From Paenimyroides marinum (GTDB taxonomy: Bacteria > Bacteroidota > Bacteroidia > Flavobacteriales > Flavobacteriaceae), in contig NZ_FNXE01000017.1 in NCBI RefSeq assembly GCF_900108395.1, positions 1-54,025 on the forward strand: 54,025 nucleotides of DNA, in the 5' to 3' direction. Of the stretch, positions 36,806 through 45,683 are shown one piece after another. The notes beneath the pieces were generated by a model. The model had not been told where the DNA came from. It searched no databases and saw only the letters and a list, made by a program, of their open reading frames with translations. The first letter of the stretch is position 1. Every line of letters begins with the position of its first letter. Made by a program: the position numbers and the translations under genes.

Positions 36806-36901
36806 CATTTATATTTAAGCATAAAAGCTTGGTTTTTCATTGGGGCACTAAACAACAACACAACAACACAACCCTTTGTTTAATTAAGAATTAAAAAATT
36901 T

Positions 36902-39103
36902 ATGATTCCTAAAGTAACCCAAGAAATTATCGATTTGGGCGATGGTAGAACCATCTCAATCGAAACAGGTAAATTAGCCAAACAAGCAGACGGTTCTGTT
37001 GTAGTTCGTTCAGGAAACTGTATGATTTTAGCTACGGCAGTTTCTGCAAAAACTGCAAATCCGGGTATCGATTTTTTACCATTAACAGTAGATTATCGCG
37101 AAAAATTCTCGGCAGCAGGTCGTTTCCCGGGTGGATTCTTTAAAAGAGAAGCTCGTCCAAGCGATCAGGAAATCTTAACCATGCGTTTGGTTGACCGTTG
37201 TTTGCGTCCGTTATTTCCTGATGACTATCATGCCGAGACTCAAATTATGCTTCAGTTAATGTCATTCGACGAAAATGTAATGCCTGATGCAATGGCTGGT
37301 TTAGCTGCATCTGCTGCATTGGCTGTTTCTGACATTCCTTTTTACAATTTGATTTCAGAAGTACGCGTTGGTCGTGTAAACGGACAATTGATCATCAACC
37401 CTACCAAAAAACAATTGGAAGAATCAGACATCGATATGATGATTGGAGCTTCTAAAGATTCGGTTTGTATGGTAGAAGGTGAGATGAAAGAAATTTCAGA
37501 AGCCGAAATGGTAGAAGCTATTAAATTTGCACACGAAGCAATTATCGTTCAAATTGAAGCTCAGGAAAAAATGCGTGCCGCATTATCTTTAGATTACAGA
37601 ACATACGAACCTGAAGAAAATGACGATACGTTAAAAGCAGAAATACATACTTTTGCTTACGATAAATTTTACGCTATTGCTGCTGAAGCAAGTGCAAAAC
37701 ACGAACGCACCGAAAAATTTGCAGCACTGAAAGAAGAATTACTAGCTAATTTTTCTGAAGAAACCATAGAAGAGAAAAAAGAATTAATTTCTAAATATTT
37801 TTCTAAAACACAAAAAGAAGCTGTTCGTAACCTGGTTTTAGATCAAGGTTTACGTTTAGACGGACGTAAAACTACAGAAATCCGAAACATTTGGAGTGAA
37901 GTCGATTATTTACCGTCAGCACACGGTTCATCAGTGTTTACACGTGGTGAAACCCAGGCATTGGCAACAGTAACCTTAGGAACATCTCGCGAAGCAAACG
38001 TAATTGATTTACCAAGCGAACAAGGCGAAGAGCGTTTTTATTTACATTACAATTTTCCCCCGTTCTCTACCGGTGAAGCAAAACCATTACGTGGCGTTTC
38101 TCGTCGCGAAGTTGGTCACGGAAACCTGGCACAACGCGCATTGAAAAACATGATTCCTGCCGATTGTCCTTACACCATTCGTTTAGTTTCTGACGTATTA
38201 GAATCGAACGGATCATCATCTATGGCAACTGTTTGTGCAGGCACATTAGCTTTGATGGATGCAGGTATTCAAATTGAAAAACCGGTATCGGGTATCGCTA
38301 TGGGATTGATTACCGATGGCAGCCGTTTTGCTGTATTGTCTGATATTTTAGGTGACGAAGATCACCTGGGAGATATGGACTTTAAAGTAACAGGTACAAA
38401 AGACGGTATCACTGCTTGCCAAATGGATATTAAAATTGACGGGTTGCGTTACGACATCATGGAACAAGCTTTGAAACAAGCACATGAAGGACGTATGCAC
38501 ATTTTAGGAAAAATCACTGAAACCATTGCTGCTCCAAAAGCAACTGTTAAAGCACATGCCCCTAAAATCATTAAATTTGAAATTCCTAAAGATTTTATCG
38601 GTGCAGTTATTGGACCAGGCGGTAAAAACATTCAGGCATTACAGGCTGAAACCCAAACCACTATTGTTATTACAGAAGAAGGTGATTATGGAATCATTGA
38701 AATCTTAGGTGTTTCACAAGAAGGCATAGATAAAGCAATTTCATCTATACAAAATCAAATATTCACACCGGTTGAAGGTGAAGTTTACAAAGTTAAAGTA
38801 ACAAAAATGTTAGATTTTGGTGCAGTGGTAGAATTTGTTCCCGGAAAAGATTCGTTATTACACGTATCTGAGTTTGACTGGAAACGCATTGAAAATCCGT
38901 CAGATGTTTTAAAAGAAGGTGATGTTTTAGACGTGAAATATTTAGGTTTGGATCCAAAAACCAAAAAACCAAAAGTATCTCGTAAAGCATTATTGCCACG
39001 TCCGCCAAAACCGGAAGGTAAACCAGAAAACAAAGAAGGTAGACCAGAAAACAGGAACAATGGTAACAGACCTTCTAACGATAGAAAAGAAGAAAATAAA
39101 TAG
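36902..39103 (+). CDS. pnp: Polyribonucleotide nucleotidyltransferase (PNPase)
   Basis: A 733-residue phosphorolytic 3'-5' exoribonuclease. Two RNase-PH domains are present, the second being catalytic ([37 protein letters not shown] with its acidic residues, [12 protein letters not shown]). They are followed by a KH domain ([17 protein letters not shown]), an S1 domain ([19 protein letters not shown]) and a 40-residue Pro/Lys/Asn/Arg-rich disordered tail. The spacer before it carries a CA-repeat leader. It follows rpsO and precedes a secreted protein and rpoD. Confidence 0.97.
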   Translation: MIPKVTQEIIDLGDGRTISIETGKLAKQADGSVVVRSGNCMILATAVSAKTANPGIDFLPLTVDYREKFSAAGRFPGGFFKREARPSDQEILTMRLVDRCLRPLFPDDYHAETQIMLQLMSFDENVMPDAMAGLAASAALAVSDIPFYNLISEVRVGRVNGQLIINPTKKQLEESDIDMMIGASKDSVCMVEGEMKEISEAEMVEAIKFAHEAIIVQIEAQEKMRAALSLDYRTYEPEENDDTLKAEIHTFAYDKFYAIAAEASAKHERTEKFAALKEELLANFSEETIEEKKELISKYFSKTQKEAVRNLVLDQGLRLDGRKTTEIRNIWSEVDYLPSAHGSSVFTRGETQALATVTLGTSREANVIDLPSEQGEERFYLHYNFPPFSTGEAKPLRGVSRREVGHGNLAQRALKNMIPADCPYTIRLVSDVLESNGSSSMATVCAGTLALMDAGIQIEKPVSGIAMGLITDGSRFAVLSDILGDEDHLGDMDFKVTGTKDGITACQMDIKIDGLRYDIMEQALKQAHEGRMHILGKITETIAAPKATVKAHAPKIIKFEIPKDFIGAVIGPGGKNIQALQAETQTTIVITEEGDYGIIEILGVSQEGIDKAISSIQNQIFTPVEGEVYKVKVTKMLDFGAVVEFVPGKDSLLHVSEFDWKRIENPSDVLKEGDVLDVKYLGLDPKTKKPKVSRKALLPRPPKPEGKPENKEGRPENRNNGNRPSNDRKEENK

Positions 39104-39122
39104 TTAATTGTTAATTATACTT

Positions 39123-39155
39123 TAAACCGGTGAGTAACGCTCATCGGTTTTTTTA
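39123..39155 (+). terminator. Terminator after pnp
   Basis: AAACCGGTGAG pairs with CTCATCGGTTT (one G-T pair) around a short loop, followed by a T run that continues into the next gene's TATTTTTG box. Confidence 0.8.
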
Positions 39156-39161
39156 TTTTTG
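39154..39161 (+). promoter_or_regulatory. -7 box for the secreted protein at 39177
   Basis: TATTTTTG matches TAnnTTTG and lies directly in the T-tract of the pnp terminator, 15 nt before the ATG. It covers the TTG (39159) that would begin a longer frame. Confidence 0.5.
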
Positions 39162-39176
39162 ATAAAATCTATTTTT

Positions 39177-40037
39177 ATGAAAAGCTCTATACTATTTTTC
39201 TTTGTAGCGTTTTCAAGCATTACGCAAGCACAGGTTACCCTTCAGGTTTCTGACCAAGAGTCAAAAGAAAACATTGAATTCGCAAGCATTTTGCTGCCCG
39301 ATTACCAAAAGAGTTTTGTTGCCGATGAAAAAGGAAAATTTGTTGTCGATACCGAACAATACAAACTGCCATTAAAAGTAATTGCCGAACAATTTGGGTT
39401 TCAACAAAAGGAAATTACGCTGCAAAATACGACTAAAATTTACAATATCAGTCTTACTCCTTCTTCTGAAATATTGCGAGAAATTATTATTCCGCCTGCA
39501 AATGCGAAAATCAAAGAGCGTACTTTTGGAATAACGAATGAAAGTACCGGAAAATTCAAAGGAGAAGATTCTACCCATAATTATAACCAAAATAGTATGG
39601 ATACTGATTATGAATTTGGAATGATCATCAACACAAAAGAGAAATTCATAAAAGTAAAAAAAGTACATTGGCACATAAATGGTTTCACTTATAAAAGAGC
39701 CTTCTTCTCTGTTTATTTTTATGAAGTAGCGAATGGAAAACCAACCAAAAGAATACCGCACGAGAACATCAATTTTATTTTGACTAATAAAAATATCGGT
39801 TGGAATAAGATTAATGTAGAAAATCTGGATATCTACATAAGTAGCCATAAAAAGATTGCAGTGGTTCTCAAGCAACAGAAAGTGGAATTTGAAAAAGGTA
39901 AAAGTGAAGGAGCCTTTTTTCAAAACATAGGTTTAACTATGGGAAATACTTTCGTCACAAGAACTTCCTATTATAACGAATGGCTTACATTGCCCGCAAG
40001 TTTCCCTTTTTACATCACTGTAGATTCGTATGAATAA
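39177..40037 (+). CDS. Secreted protein with carboxypeptidase-regulatory-like domain
   Basis: A 286-residue exported protein from the ATG at 39177; the longer TTG start lies in the promoter box. The signal peptide is MKSSILFFFVAFSSITQAQ. Residues 20-100 look like the beta-sandwich found at the N-terminus of many Bacteroidetes envelope proteins (VTLQVSDQESKENIEFASIL, GKFVVDTEQYKLPLKVIAEQ). The rest, beginning with SEILREIIIPPANAK, is an uncharacterised beta-rich domain with basic and aromatic residues. There is no T9SS tail and no barrel. Function unknown. It lies between pnp and rpoD. Confidence 0.75.
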   Translation: MKSSILFFFVAFSSITQAQVTLQVSDQESKENIEFASILLPDYQKSFVADEKGKFVVDTEQYKLPLKVIAEQFGFQQKEITLQNTTKIYNISLTPSSEILREIIIPPANAKIKERTFGITNESTGKFKGEDSTHNYNQNSMDTDYEFGMIINTKEKFIKVKKVHWHINGFTYKRAFFSVYFYEVANGKPTKRIPHENINFILTNKNIGWNKINVENLDIYISSHKKIAVVLKQQKVEFEKGKSEGAFFQNIGLTMGNTFVTRTSYYNEWLTLPASFPFYITVDSYE

Positions 40038-40116
40038 AAATTTTGAAACTTTTGTGTAACCTTTTACCACTTTGTGCGTATAACTAAGACTAACAACAAA
40101 GAAAGGGGTTATTTAA

Positions 40117-40980
40117 ATGAGACAGCTTAAAATTACCAAACAGGTAACTAATCGTGAAACAGCATCATTAGACAAATATTTACAGGAAATTGGTAAGGTA
40201 GATTTGATTACTGCCGATGAAGAAGTAGAATTGGCACAACGCATTAAAGCAGGTGATCAGCGTGCTTTAGAAAAATTAACCAAAGCCAATTTACGTTTCG
40301 TGGTATCGGTTGCAAAACAATACCAAAATCAAGGGTTAACATTACCCGATTTAATTAACGAAGGGAATTTAGGTTTGATTAAAGCCGCACAACGTTTTGA
40401 TGAAACCCGTGGTTTTAAATTTATTTCGTACGCTGTTTGGTGGATCCGTCAATCTATTTTATCGGCATTGGCAGAACAATCGCGTATTGTTCGTTTACCA
40501 TTGAATAAAATTGGGTCGATCAACAAAATCAATAAAATGTACGCGTTGTTAGAGCAGTCTAACGAACGTCCGCCATCGGCAGAAGAAATCGCTAAAGAAT
40601 TAGACATGACGGTAAACGACGTTAAAGAATCGATGAAAAATTCGGGACGTCACTTATCAATGGATGCGCCTTTGGTTGAAGGAGAAGATTCAAACCTTTA
40701 CGACGTATTGCGTTCTGGCGAATCTCCAAACCCTGATCGTACCTTAATTCACGAATCATTGCGTACAGAAATTGAACGTGCTTTAGAAACATTAACGCCA
40801 CGCGAGGCTGATGTGGTTCGTTTATACTTTGGTTTAGGCGATCAGCACCCAATGACGCTGGAAGAAATCGGAGAAACATTTGACTTAACCCGCGAACGTG
40901 TTCGTCAAATCAAAGAAAAAGCTATTCGCAGATTAAAACACACTTCAAGAAGCAAAATCTTAAAAACATATTTGGGATAA
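40117..40980 (+). CDS. rpoD: Primary RNA polymerase sigma factor (RpoD/SigA)
   Basis: The 287-residue housekeeping sigma factor of the short Bacteroidetes type, lacking region 1.1 and the large non-conserved insert. Region 1.2 begins [20 protein letters not shown]. Region 2 contains [17 protein letters not shown] and the -10-recognition segment [15 protein letters not shown]. Region 3 follows, then region 4 with [20 protein letters not shown]. It is the factor expected to read the TAnnTTTG promoters seen through this window. AAGAAAGGGG lies about 10 nt before the ATG. Confidence 0.96.
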   Translation: MRQLKITKQVTNRETASLDKYLQEIGKVDLITADEEVELAQRIKAGDQRALEKLTKANLRFVVSVAKQYQNQGLTLPDLINEGNLGLIKAAQRFDETRGFKFISYAVWWIRQSILSALAEQSRIVRLPLNKIGSINKINKMYALLEQSNERPPSAEEIAKELDMTVNDVKESMKNSGRHLSMDAPLVEGEDSNLYDVLRSGESPNPDRTLIHESLRTEIERALETLTPREADVVRLYFGLGDQHPMTLEEIGETFDLTRERVRQIKEKAIRRLKHTSRSKILKTYLG

Positions 40981-41091
40981 CCGCTTTTTGCCAGGTTGAT
41001 CGAAGTTGAGACCTCATCAAAATACAGTAGTAGAAACTTCTTAGCTTGAACTTGCCGAAAGGTCTGAAGTGAGGTTGAGAAATAATTTTAT

Positions 41092-41122
41092 AAAAACCCG
41101 TTAAATAATTTTAACGGGTTTT
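41092..41122 (+). terminator. Terminator between rpoD and the ECF sigma gene
   Basis: AAAACCCGTTAAA pairs with TTTAACGGGTTTT around four bases. Its T-tract runs into a TATTTTTG promoter box. The 110 nt between rpoD and this hairpin hold no recognisable element. Confidence 0.88.
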
Positions 41123-41123
41123 C

Positions 41124-41131
41124 TATTTTTG
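41124..41131 (+). promoter_or_regulatory. -7 box for the ECF sigma operon
   Basis: TATTTTTG matches TAnnTTTG and starts two bases after the terminator stem, as at 39154. The expected leader to the TTG start at 41182 is about 45 nt. Confidence 0.5.
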
Positions 41132-41181
41132 TGTAACAAATCGTATTCTTTCATACTAACCTTATAAGAAAACCGCACGCG

Positions 41182-41685
41182 TTGAAGGCAACTGAAAAAG
41201 AGTTTTTAAATCTGATGCAAAAACACAAGGGAATTTTATATAAAATTTCCAGGATGTATTTTGACCATTTAGAAGATCAGGAAGATTTGATTCAGGAAAT
41301 GACTTACCAATTATGGAAATCGTACGATAACTTTAAAGGTGGCAGCCAGTTTTCTACATGGATGTATCGTGTTTGCTTAAATACCGCTTTAACTTTCTTT
41401 AAAAAAGAAGATAAAAAGCAAGACAAATACGAGCTGCACGAAAACTTTGACCGTATTGACGACGACAGCAACTACCAGAAAGAAGAGCAACTCAAATATT
41501 TTTACGATGCCGTACAAGAGTTAAACAAAGTAGAAAAAGCACTTATTTTTTTGTTTTTAGAAGGAATGAACCATAAAGAAATTTCTGAAAACCTTGGTAT
41601 CAGCGAAGTCAATGCACGTGTGAAGTTAAACAGAACAAAAGAAAAATTACAAACCATCATAAAAAAGAACGGATATGAATTTTGA
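41182..41685 (+). CDS. ECF-type RNA polymerase sigma factor
   Basis: A 167-residue group IV sigma factor with regions 2 and 4 only. Region 2 includes YKISRMYFDHLEDQEDLIQE and FSTWMYRVCLNTALTFFKKE. Region 4 is LFLEGMNHKEISENLGISEV followed by NARVKLNRTKEKL. The frame appears to start with TTG (41182); the first ATG (41214) would remove part of the N-terminus that homologues usually have (KATEKEFLNLMQKHKG). The stop overlaps the next gene by 11 nt, so the two are translationally coupled, as sigma/anti-sigma pairs often are. Targets are unknown. Confidence 0.88.
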   Translation: MKATEKEFLNLMQKHKGILYKISRMYFDHLEDQEDLIQEMTYQLWKSYDNFKGGSQFSTWMYRVCLNTALTFFKKEDKKQDKYELHENFDRIDDDSNYQKEEQLKYFYDAVQELNKVEKALIFLFLEGMNHKEISENLGISEVNARVKLNRTKEKLQTIIKKNGYEF

Positions 41686-42307
41686 TGAGTTAAAAAAACA
41701 GTGGGACAAACAACCGGAACAAGACATAAAGATAAAACCTGAATATTTGACCAAAACCAAATCGCTTGCAGAAAAAATGATTAAAAGTTTCCGCAGAGAA
41801 GCAATTATGTGGTTGTCAAGCATTATTTTTATTTTGATTGTTCCTTTTATTGATCTGTATCAGATCAATGGGGTTATTAGCTTTATTTATTATTTTTTGG
41901 TATTTCAGTTTATTATTTTCGGATTGTATTATTACCGGAGATTTTACACCATTAGTAAAATGATTAAACAGCCCAATACGTTTACCAGTCGCGAAAGTAT
42001 TATTCGTTTGTATTATGAATTTCACTTTGCTATTGAAACCTACCGTTCGTCTATCTATGTGCTTTTACCCACAGCAATTGCACTGTTTGTCATTATGTCG
42101 GGCAAAGATAAAACCGCCGAAATCGTCGATAAATTTTACCATTTCAGCCACACGTTAGCAAACGAACCGGGGTTTATTTACACCGTACTTATTGTAGGTA
42201 TTATTTCAGTAGTACTCCTTATTCTTTTTTCAGAATGGATGATTAAGAAATTTTATGGCAGATACCTGAAACAACTTAAAGAACTGATGGATGAGTTTGA
42301 AGAGTAA
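41675..42307 (+). CDS. Inner-membrane protein, possible anti-sigma factor
   Basis: A 210-residue protein with a soluble N-terminus of about 45 residues (MNFDELKKQWDKQPEQDIKI) and four hydrophobic segments, at about 46-64, 68-88, 126-144 and 170-192, ending in a short basic/acidic tail. It overlaps the ECF sigma gene by 11 nt. That coupling and the topology (cytosolic N-terminus, membrane anchor) suggest that it holds the sigma factor at the membrane, but no known anti-sigma domain (such as a zinc HxxxCxxC motif) is visible. Function is inferred only from context. Confidence 0.75.
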   Translation: MNFDELKKQWDKQPEQDIKIKPEYLTKTKSLAEKMIKSFRREAIMWLSSIIFILIVPFIDLYQINGVISFIYYFLVFQFIIFGLYYYRRFYTISKMIKQPNTFTSRESIIRLYYEFHFAIETYRSSIYVLLPTAIALFVIMSGKDKTAEIVDKFYHFSHTLANEPGFIYTVLIVGIISVVLLILFSEWMIKKFYGRYLKQLKELMDEFEE

Positions 42308-42349
42308 AGATAGATTTACCACACATTTATGATATTTAATTTCTAAAAG

Positions 42350-43474
42350 ATGAACAACTTATTAAATACACTTATATTTTTTTGTTTGGGAATTATAGCA
42401 AACGCTCAATCTTTTCGAGGCGTTATTAAAAATATCGAAACTGGCGAACCAATCGGTCAGATTACAATTATAAGTGAAGATCAATCTTTTTTTGTTACAA
42501 GTAACGAGAAAGGCGAAGTTGTTTTGCCTGAATCTATTTTAAACAAAAAATTGTTTATTGATGATTACGAATATGTTTACAGCGAAAAAACGTTTACCTC
42601 ACCACAATCTTTTGTTTGGGAATTAAAACCAAATTCTGAAACATTAGAAGAGATTGTAATTTATGAAGATGCTGCTAAAACGTTAGACGAAATCATAGCA
42701 AATTCTATCAAATCATTTAGTAATAACATTAAATTAGAAGCGTATTACCGCGAAAACTATATTAAAAACAATCAAACCGCAAGTTTTGCCGAGGGAATTG
42801 TTGATTTTTATATCAATCACAATCTGAAAGATGTACAAATGGTCGTAAAAGAATCCAGAATTAAAGATTTTACCCAAACAGATGATATTGTAAAAACAAC
42901 AGGTGCTAAGCCGCAAGAAATTGTTGAAGGTTCTATGAGATTTAAAACGCTCCGAGAAATTATAAAAGATAAGAAAAAGTATGAGTTTTATGTAACTGCC
43001 AAACAAGTTGGCGACAAAACGATACACACTTGTTATTTCGGTCCAACAGAAAAAAGTAAAAAACGTTTTTTGCTAAAAGGTTATTTTGTGTTTGACGAAA
43101 CAAAAAAACTAATATTGGAAACCAACTACGCATTTGACCCTGAAAAGAAAAAACACAACAAACCTATAAATATAGTTTTAGCAAAAATGGATATATTAGA
43201 TGTTGATTTTTCTGCTAAATATATAGCAACAGAACGACTTTATTATCCGAGTTATGCTAAAATGACCTTTGACCTTATCGCTAACTCAAAAGTAGCAAAA
43301 CTAAATAATGTACGAGTAAACAATCAAGCGTATTTCTATGTTCTAAAAACAGAGAAAACTACTCAAAAACCTGCTGAAAGTGATGTTTATAGCGCTGGAA
43401 ATTTATACAGTAGAGGAAGTATATATAAGACCGAATTTTGGAAAAATCCTGAAATCAGTACTTTATCAGAATAA
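42350..43474 (+). CDS. Secreted protein with carboxypeptidase-regulatory-like domain
   Basis: A 374-residue exported protein (signal peptide to about NAQ20). Residues 21-100 are the carboxypeptidase-regulatory-like beta-sandwich (FRGVIKNIETGEPIGQITII, VTSNEKGEVVLPESIL). A longer uncharacterised domain follows, starting with ETLEEIVIYEDAAKTLDEII and including RENYIKNNQTASFAEGIVDF, of a type common in flavobacterial envelope proteins. There is no transmembrane barrel and no T9SS tail. It follows the ECF sigma/membrane-protein pair after 42 nt and may be in the same transcript. Function unknown. Confidence 0.75.
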   Translation: MNNLLNTLIFFCLGIIANAQSFRGVIKNIETGEPIGQITIISEDQSFFVTSNEKGEVVLPESILNKKLFIDDYEYVYSEKTFTSPQSFVWELKPNSETLEEIVIYEDAAKTLDEIIANSIKSFSNNIKLEAYYRENYIKNNQTASFAEGIVDFYINHNLKDVQMVVKESRIKDFTQTDDIVKTTGAKPQEIVEGSMRFKTLREIIKDKKKYEFYVTAKQVGDKTIHTCYFGPTEKSKKRFLLKGYFVFDETKKLILETNYAFDPEKKKHNKPINIVLAKMDILDVDFSAKYIATERLYYPSYAKMTFDLIANSKVAKLNNVRVNNQAYFYVLKTEKTTQKPAESDVYSAGNLYSRGSIYKTEFWKNPEISTLSE

Positions 43475-43501
43475 AAAAGCAACTCGAAATGAGTTGCTTT
43501 T
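43475..43501. terminator. Bidirectional terminator before ahcY
   Basis: AAAAGCAACTC pairs with GAGTTGCTTTT around GAAAT, with T residues on both sides, between converging genes. Confidence 0.85.
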
Positions 43502-43519
43502 AATTTTATGAGATAACTA

Positions 43520-44836
43520 TTAATATCTGTAATATTCCGGTTTAAAAGGTCCTGTAACGGCAACACCAATGTAATTTGCTTGTTCGGTTGATAACGTTTC
43601 CAACTCAACACCTAATTTAGCTAAGTGTAAAGCGGCCACTTTTTCATCTAAATGCTTAGGCAGCATATAAACGTTGTTCTCGTATTTATCAGAATGGTTC
43701 CATAATTCAATCTGAGCCAGTGTTTGGTTTGTAAACGAGTTGCTCATTACAAATGATGGATGACCAGTGGCACAACCCAAGTTTACCAAACGACCTTCGG
43801 CTAAAATGATGATGTCTTTTCCATTGATTGTATATTTATCAACCTGAGGTTTTATTTCAATTTTTGAAGCACCGTGGTTTTTGTTCAACCAAGTCATATC
43901 GATTTCATTATCAAAGTGACCAATGTTACAAACTACAGTTTTGTCTTTCATTTGTTCGAAATGACTACTTACAACAATGTCTTTATTTCCTGTTGTCGTG
44001 ATGATAATATCTGCGTTACCAACCACAGTGTCTAATTTCTTCACTTCGTAACCGTCCATTGCTGCTTGCAACGCACAAATCGGGTCGATTTCTGTTACTG
44101 TAACGATAGATCCTGCTCCACGGAATGAAGCTGCCGTTCCTTTACCAACATCGCCGTAACCACAAACTACCACACGTTTACCAGCCAGCATTAAATCGGT
44201 AGCACGACGAATGGCATCAACTGCCGATTCTTTACATCCGTATTTATTATCAAATTTTGATTTGGTAACCGAGTCGTTTACGTTGATTGCCGGCATTGGC
44301 AATGTTCCTGCCTTAACACGCTCGTACAAACGGTGTACACCTGTTGTTGTTTCTTCAGACAATCCTTTGATTCCTGCAACCAACTCCGGATAACGATCAA
44401 TAACCATATTGGTTAAATCGCCACCATCGTCTAAAATCATGTTTAACGGTTGACGGTCTTCCCCAAAGAACAATGTTTGTTCAATACACCAATCAAACTC
44501 TTCTTCGTTTAAACCTTTCCAAGCATACACTTGAATACCGGTTTCTGCAATTGCCGCAGCCGCCTGATCTTGTGTAGAGAAAATGTTACAAGACGACCAA
44601 GTAACCTCAGCACCTAAAGCTTTTAATGTTTCAATCAACACAGCCGTTTGAATGGTCATGTGCAAACACCCTGCAATACGTGCACCTTTTAAAGGTTGTT
44701 CGTCTTTATATTCTTCGCGAAGTGCCATTAATCCGGGCATTTCAGCTTCTGCTAATTCTATTTCTTTTCTTCCCCATGCTGCTAAAGAAATATCTTTAAC
44801 TTTATAAGGTACGTAAGGAATCGTTTTTGTACTCAT
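43520..44836 (-). CDS. ahcY: Adenosylhomocysteinase
   Basis: A 438-residue NAD-dependent enzyme that splits S-adenosylhomocysteine into adenosine and homocysteine, recycling the product of methyl transfer. Signatures are [20 protein letters not shown], the substrate site region [20 protein letters not shown], the NAD-binding [17 protein letters not shown] (about 221-237), TTTGNKDI and GHFDNEIDM, and the conserved C-terminal YRY. Length is typical. Its promoter faces that of the phosphopantetheinyl transferase gene. No SAH or SAM riboswitch fits in its short leader. Confidence 0.97.
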   Translation of the reverse strand: MSTKTIPYVPYKVKDISLAAWGRKEIELAEAEMPGLMALREEYKDEQPLKGARIAGCLHMTIQTAVLIETLKALGAEVTWSSCNIFSTQDQAAAAIAETGIQVYAWKGLNEEEFDWCIEQTLFFGEDRQPLNMILDDGGDLTNMVIDRYPELVAGIKGLSEETTTGVHRLYERVKAGTLPMPAINVNDSVTKSKFDNKYGCKESAVDAIRRATDLMLAGKRVVVCGYGDVGKGTAASFRGAGSIVTVTEIDPICALQAAMDGYEVKKLDTVVGNADIIITTTGNKDIVVSSHFEQMKDKTVVCNIGHFDNEIDMTWLNKNHGASKIEIKPQVDKYTINGKDIIILAEGRLVNLGCATGHPSFVMSNSFTNQTLAQIELWNHSDKYENNVYMLPKHLDEKVAALHLAKLGVELETLSTEQANYIGVAVTGPFKPEYYRY

Positions 44837-44843
44837 CTATCAG

Positions 44844-44851
44844 TATATTTG
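44844..44851 (+). promoter_or_regulatory. -7 box for the phosphopantetheinyl transferase gene
   Basis: TATATTTG matches TAnnTTTG on the plus strand, only 8 nt from the ahcY start codon, giving a leader of about 65 nt. Confidence 0.5.
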
Positions 44852-44867
44852 TATATCTAATTTTTGG

Positions 44868-44900
44868 CAAAGTTAAACAATTCATTTTAAAACATTGCAA
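44868..44900 (-). promoter_or_regulatory. Promoter of ahcY
   Basis: On the minus strand TTG (44900-44898), a 22-nt spacer and TAACTTTG followed by C (44875-44868) match the Bacteroidetes promoter. The -7 box is 31 nt before the ahcY ATG. Confidence 0.65.
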
Positions 44901-44923
44901 ACGAAATCATAAAGCACCCATTT

Positions 44924-45559
44924 ATGGCACTATATAAAATCATTTCTTACAACACTGACACTCAGATTTTTGTCTGGAAAATTACCGAAACAGAGAGAGA
45001 ACTCAGAGAAAGTATCGTTTTACAGGAAAAACATCAGATAAGATTAAACGGAATGCTTTCAGAGCAACACAGAAAAGGTTTTTTAAGTGTTCGAAAGCTG
45101 CTTCAACAGGCAGGCTATGAAGATAAAGATTTGACGTATGATGAAAACGGTAAACCTCATTTAAGCGATGGCAAGAACATTTCTATTACGCATTCGTATG
45201 AGTTTTCGGCAATTATTGTAAGTACCAGGAATGTGGGTATTGATTTAGAAATGAAACGTGAAAAAATTGTTCGTATTGCCAATAAATTTATAGGATCAGA
45301 ATGTGATTACTTAGACAAAAACAATCAGTATATAGAGCAATTAGGAGTTATTTGGGGGGCAAAAGAAGCATTATACAAAATGTGCAACTCACGCAGTTTA
45401 AGTTTTAAACAGGATATTCATATTCACGATTTCACACAAAATAAAGACAAAGGAACTGCTTTAGTTGATTGCAAAGGGTTAGATTTTTCAAAGAAATTTA
45501 CGTTTCATTTCGAGAATTTTGAAAATTACACCTTAGTTTACGCATTAGAAGATGAATAA
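44924..45559 (+). CDS. 4'-phosphopantetheinyl transferase superfamily protein
   Basis: A 211-residue cytosolic enzyme of the Sfp/AcpT type, which transfers the phosphopantetheine arm of CoA to a carrier protein. The two metal/CoA motifs are present: VGIDLE (Asp107, Glu109) and WGAKEALYK (Trp144, Lys147, Glu148). Length fits the Sfp group (about 200-240) rather than the 120-residue AcpS. No carrier-protein or polyketide/peptide synthetase gene lies in the window, so its target may be the fatty-acid ACP or a distant pathway. Confidence 0.9.
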   Translation: MALYKIISYNTDTQIFVWKITETERELRESIVLQEKHQIRLNGMLSEQHRKGFLSVRKLLQQAGYEDKDLTYDENGKPHLSDGKNISITHSYEFSAIIVSTRNVGIDLEMKREKIVRIANKFIGSECDYLDKNNQYIEQLGVIWGAKEALYKMCNSRSLSFKQDIHIHDFTQNKDKGTALVDCKGLDFSKKFTFHFENFENYTLVYALEDE

Positions 45560-45564
45560 TTTTT

Positions 45565-45632
45565 TAGCCACAGATGCACAGATTTCATTTTGATTAATCG
45601 CCAATAATGTCATGCTGAACTTGATTCAGCAT
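45565..45632. repeat. Spacer with two dispersed-repeat remnants
   Basis: TAGCCACAGATGCACAGATT (45565-45584) resembles the widespread CCACAGATTACACAG spacer sequence, and ATGCTGAA / TTCAGCAT (45612-45619 and 45625-45632) form a hairpin of the dispersed TCATGCTGAAC type. Neither is followed by a T-tract, so they are unlikely to be terminators. Confidence 0.45.
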
Positions 45633-45683
45633 CTCATAACAACTATTAAATAATCTGTTTATCTATTGAAATAACACAAAACT

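Noticed and set aside
39372..39923. 183-residue antisense frame within the secreted-protein gene at 39177
   Set aside because: It is fully inside a gene with a good signal peptide and promoter on the other strand; the antisense translation is low-complexity Phe/Ile/Tyr.
40981..41091. Possible palindromic element after rpoD
   Set aside because: GTTGAGACCTCA and GGTCTGAAGTGAGG look related, but the segments do not pair into a consistent stem. It may be a decayed dispersed repeat but cannot be supported.
44837..44867. SAH or SAM riboswitch before ahcY
   Set aside because: Only about 30 nt separate the promoter box from the start codon, too short for an aptamer, and no fitting stems were seen.
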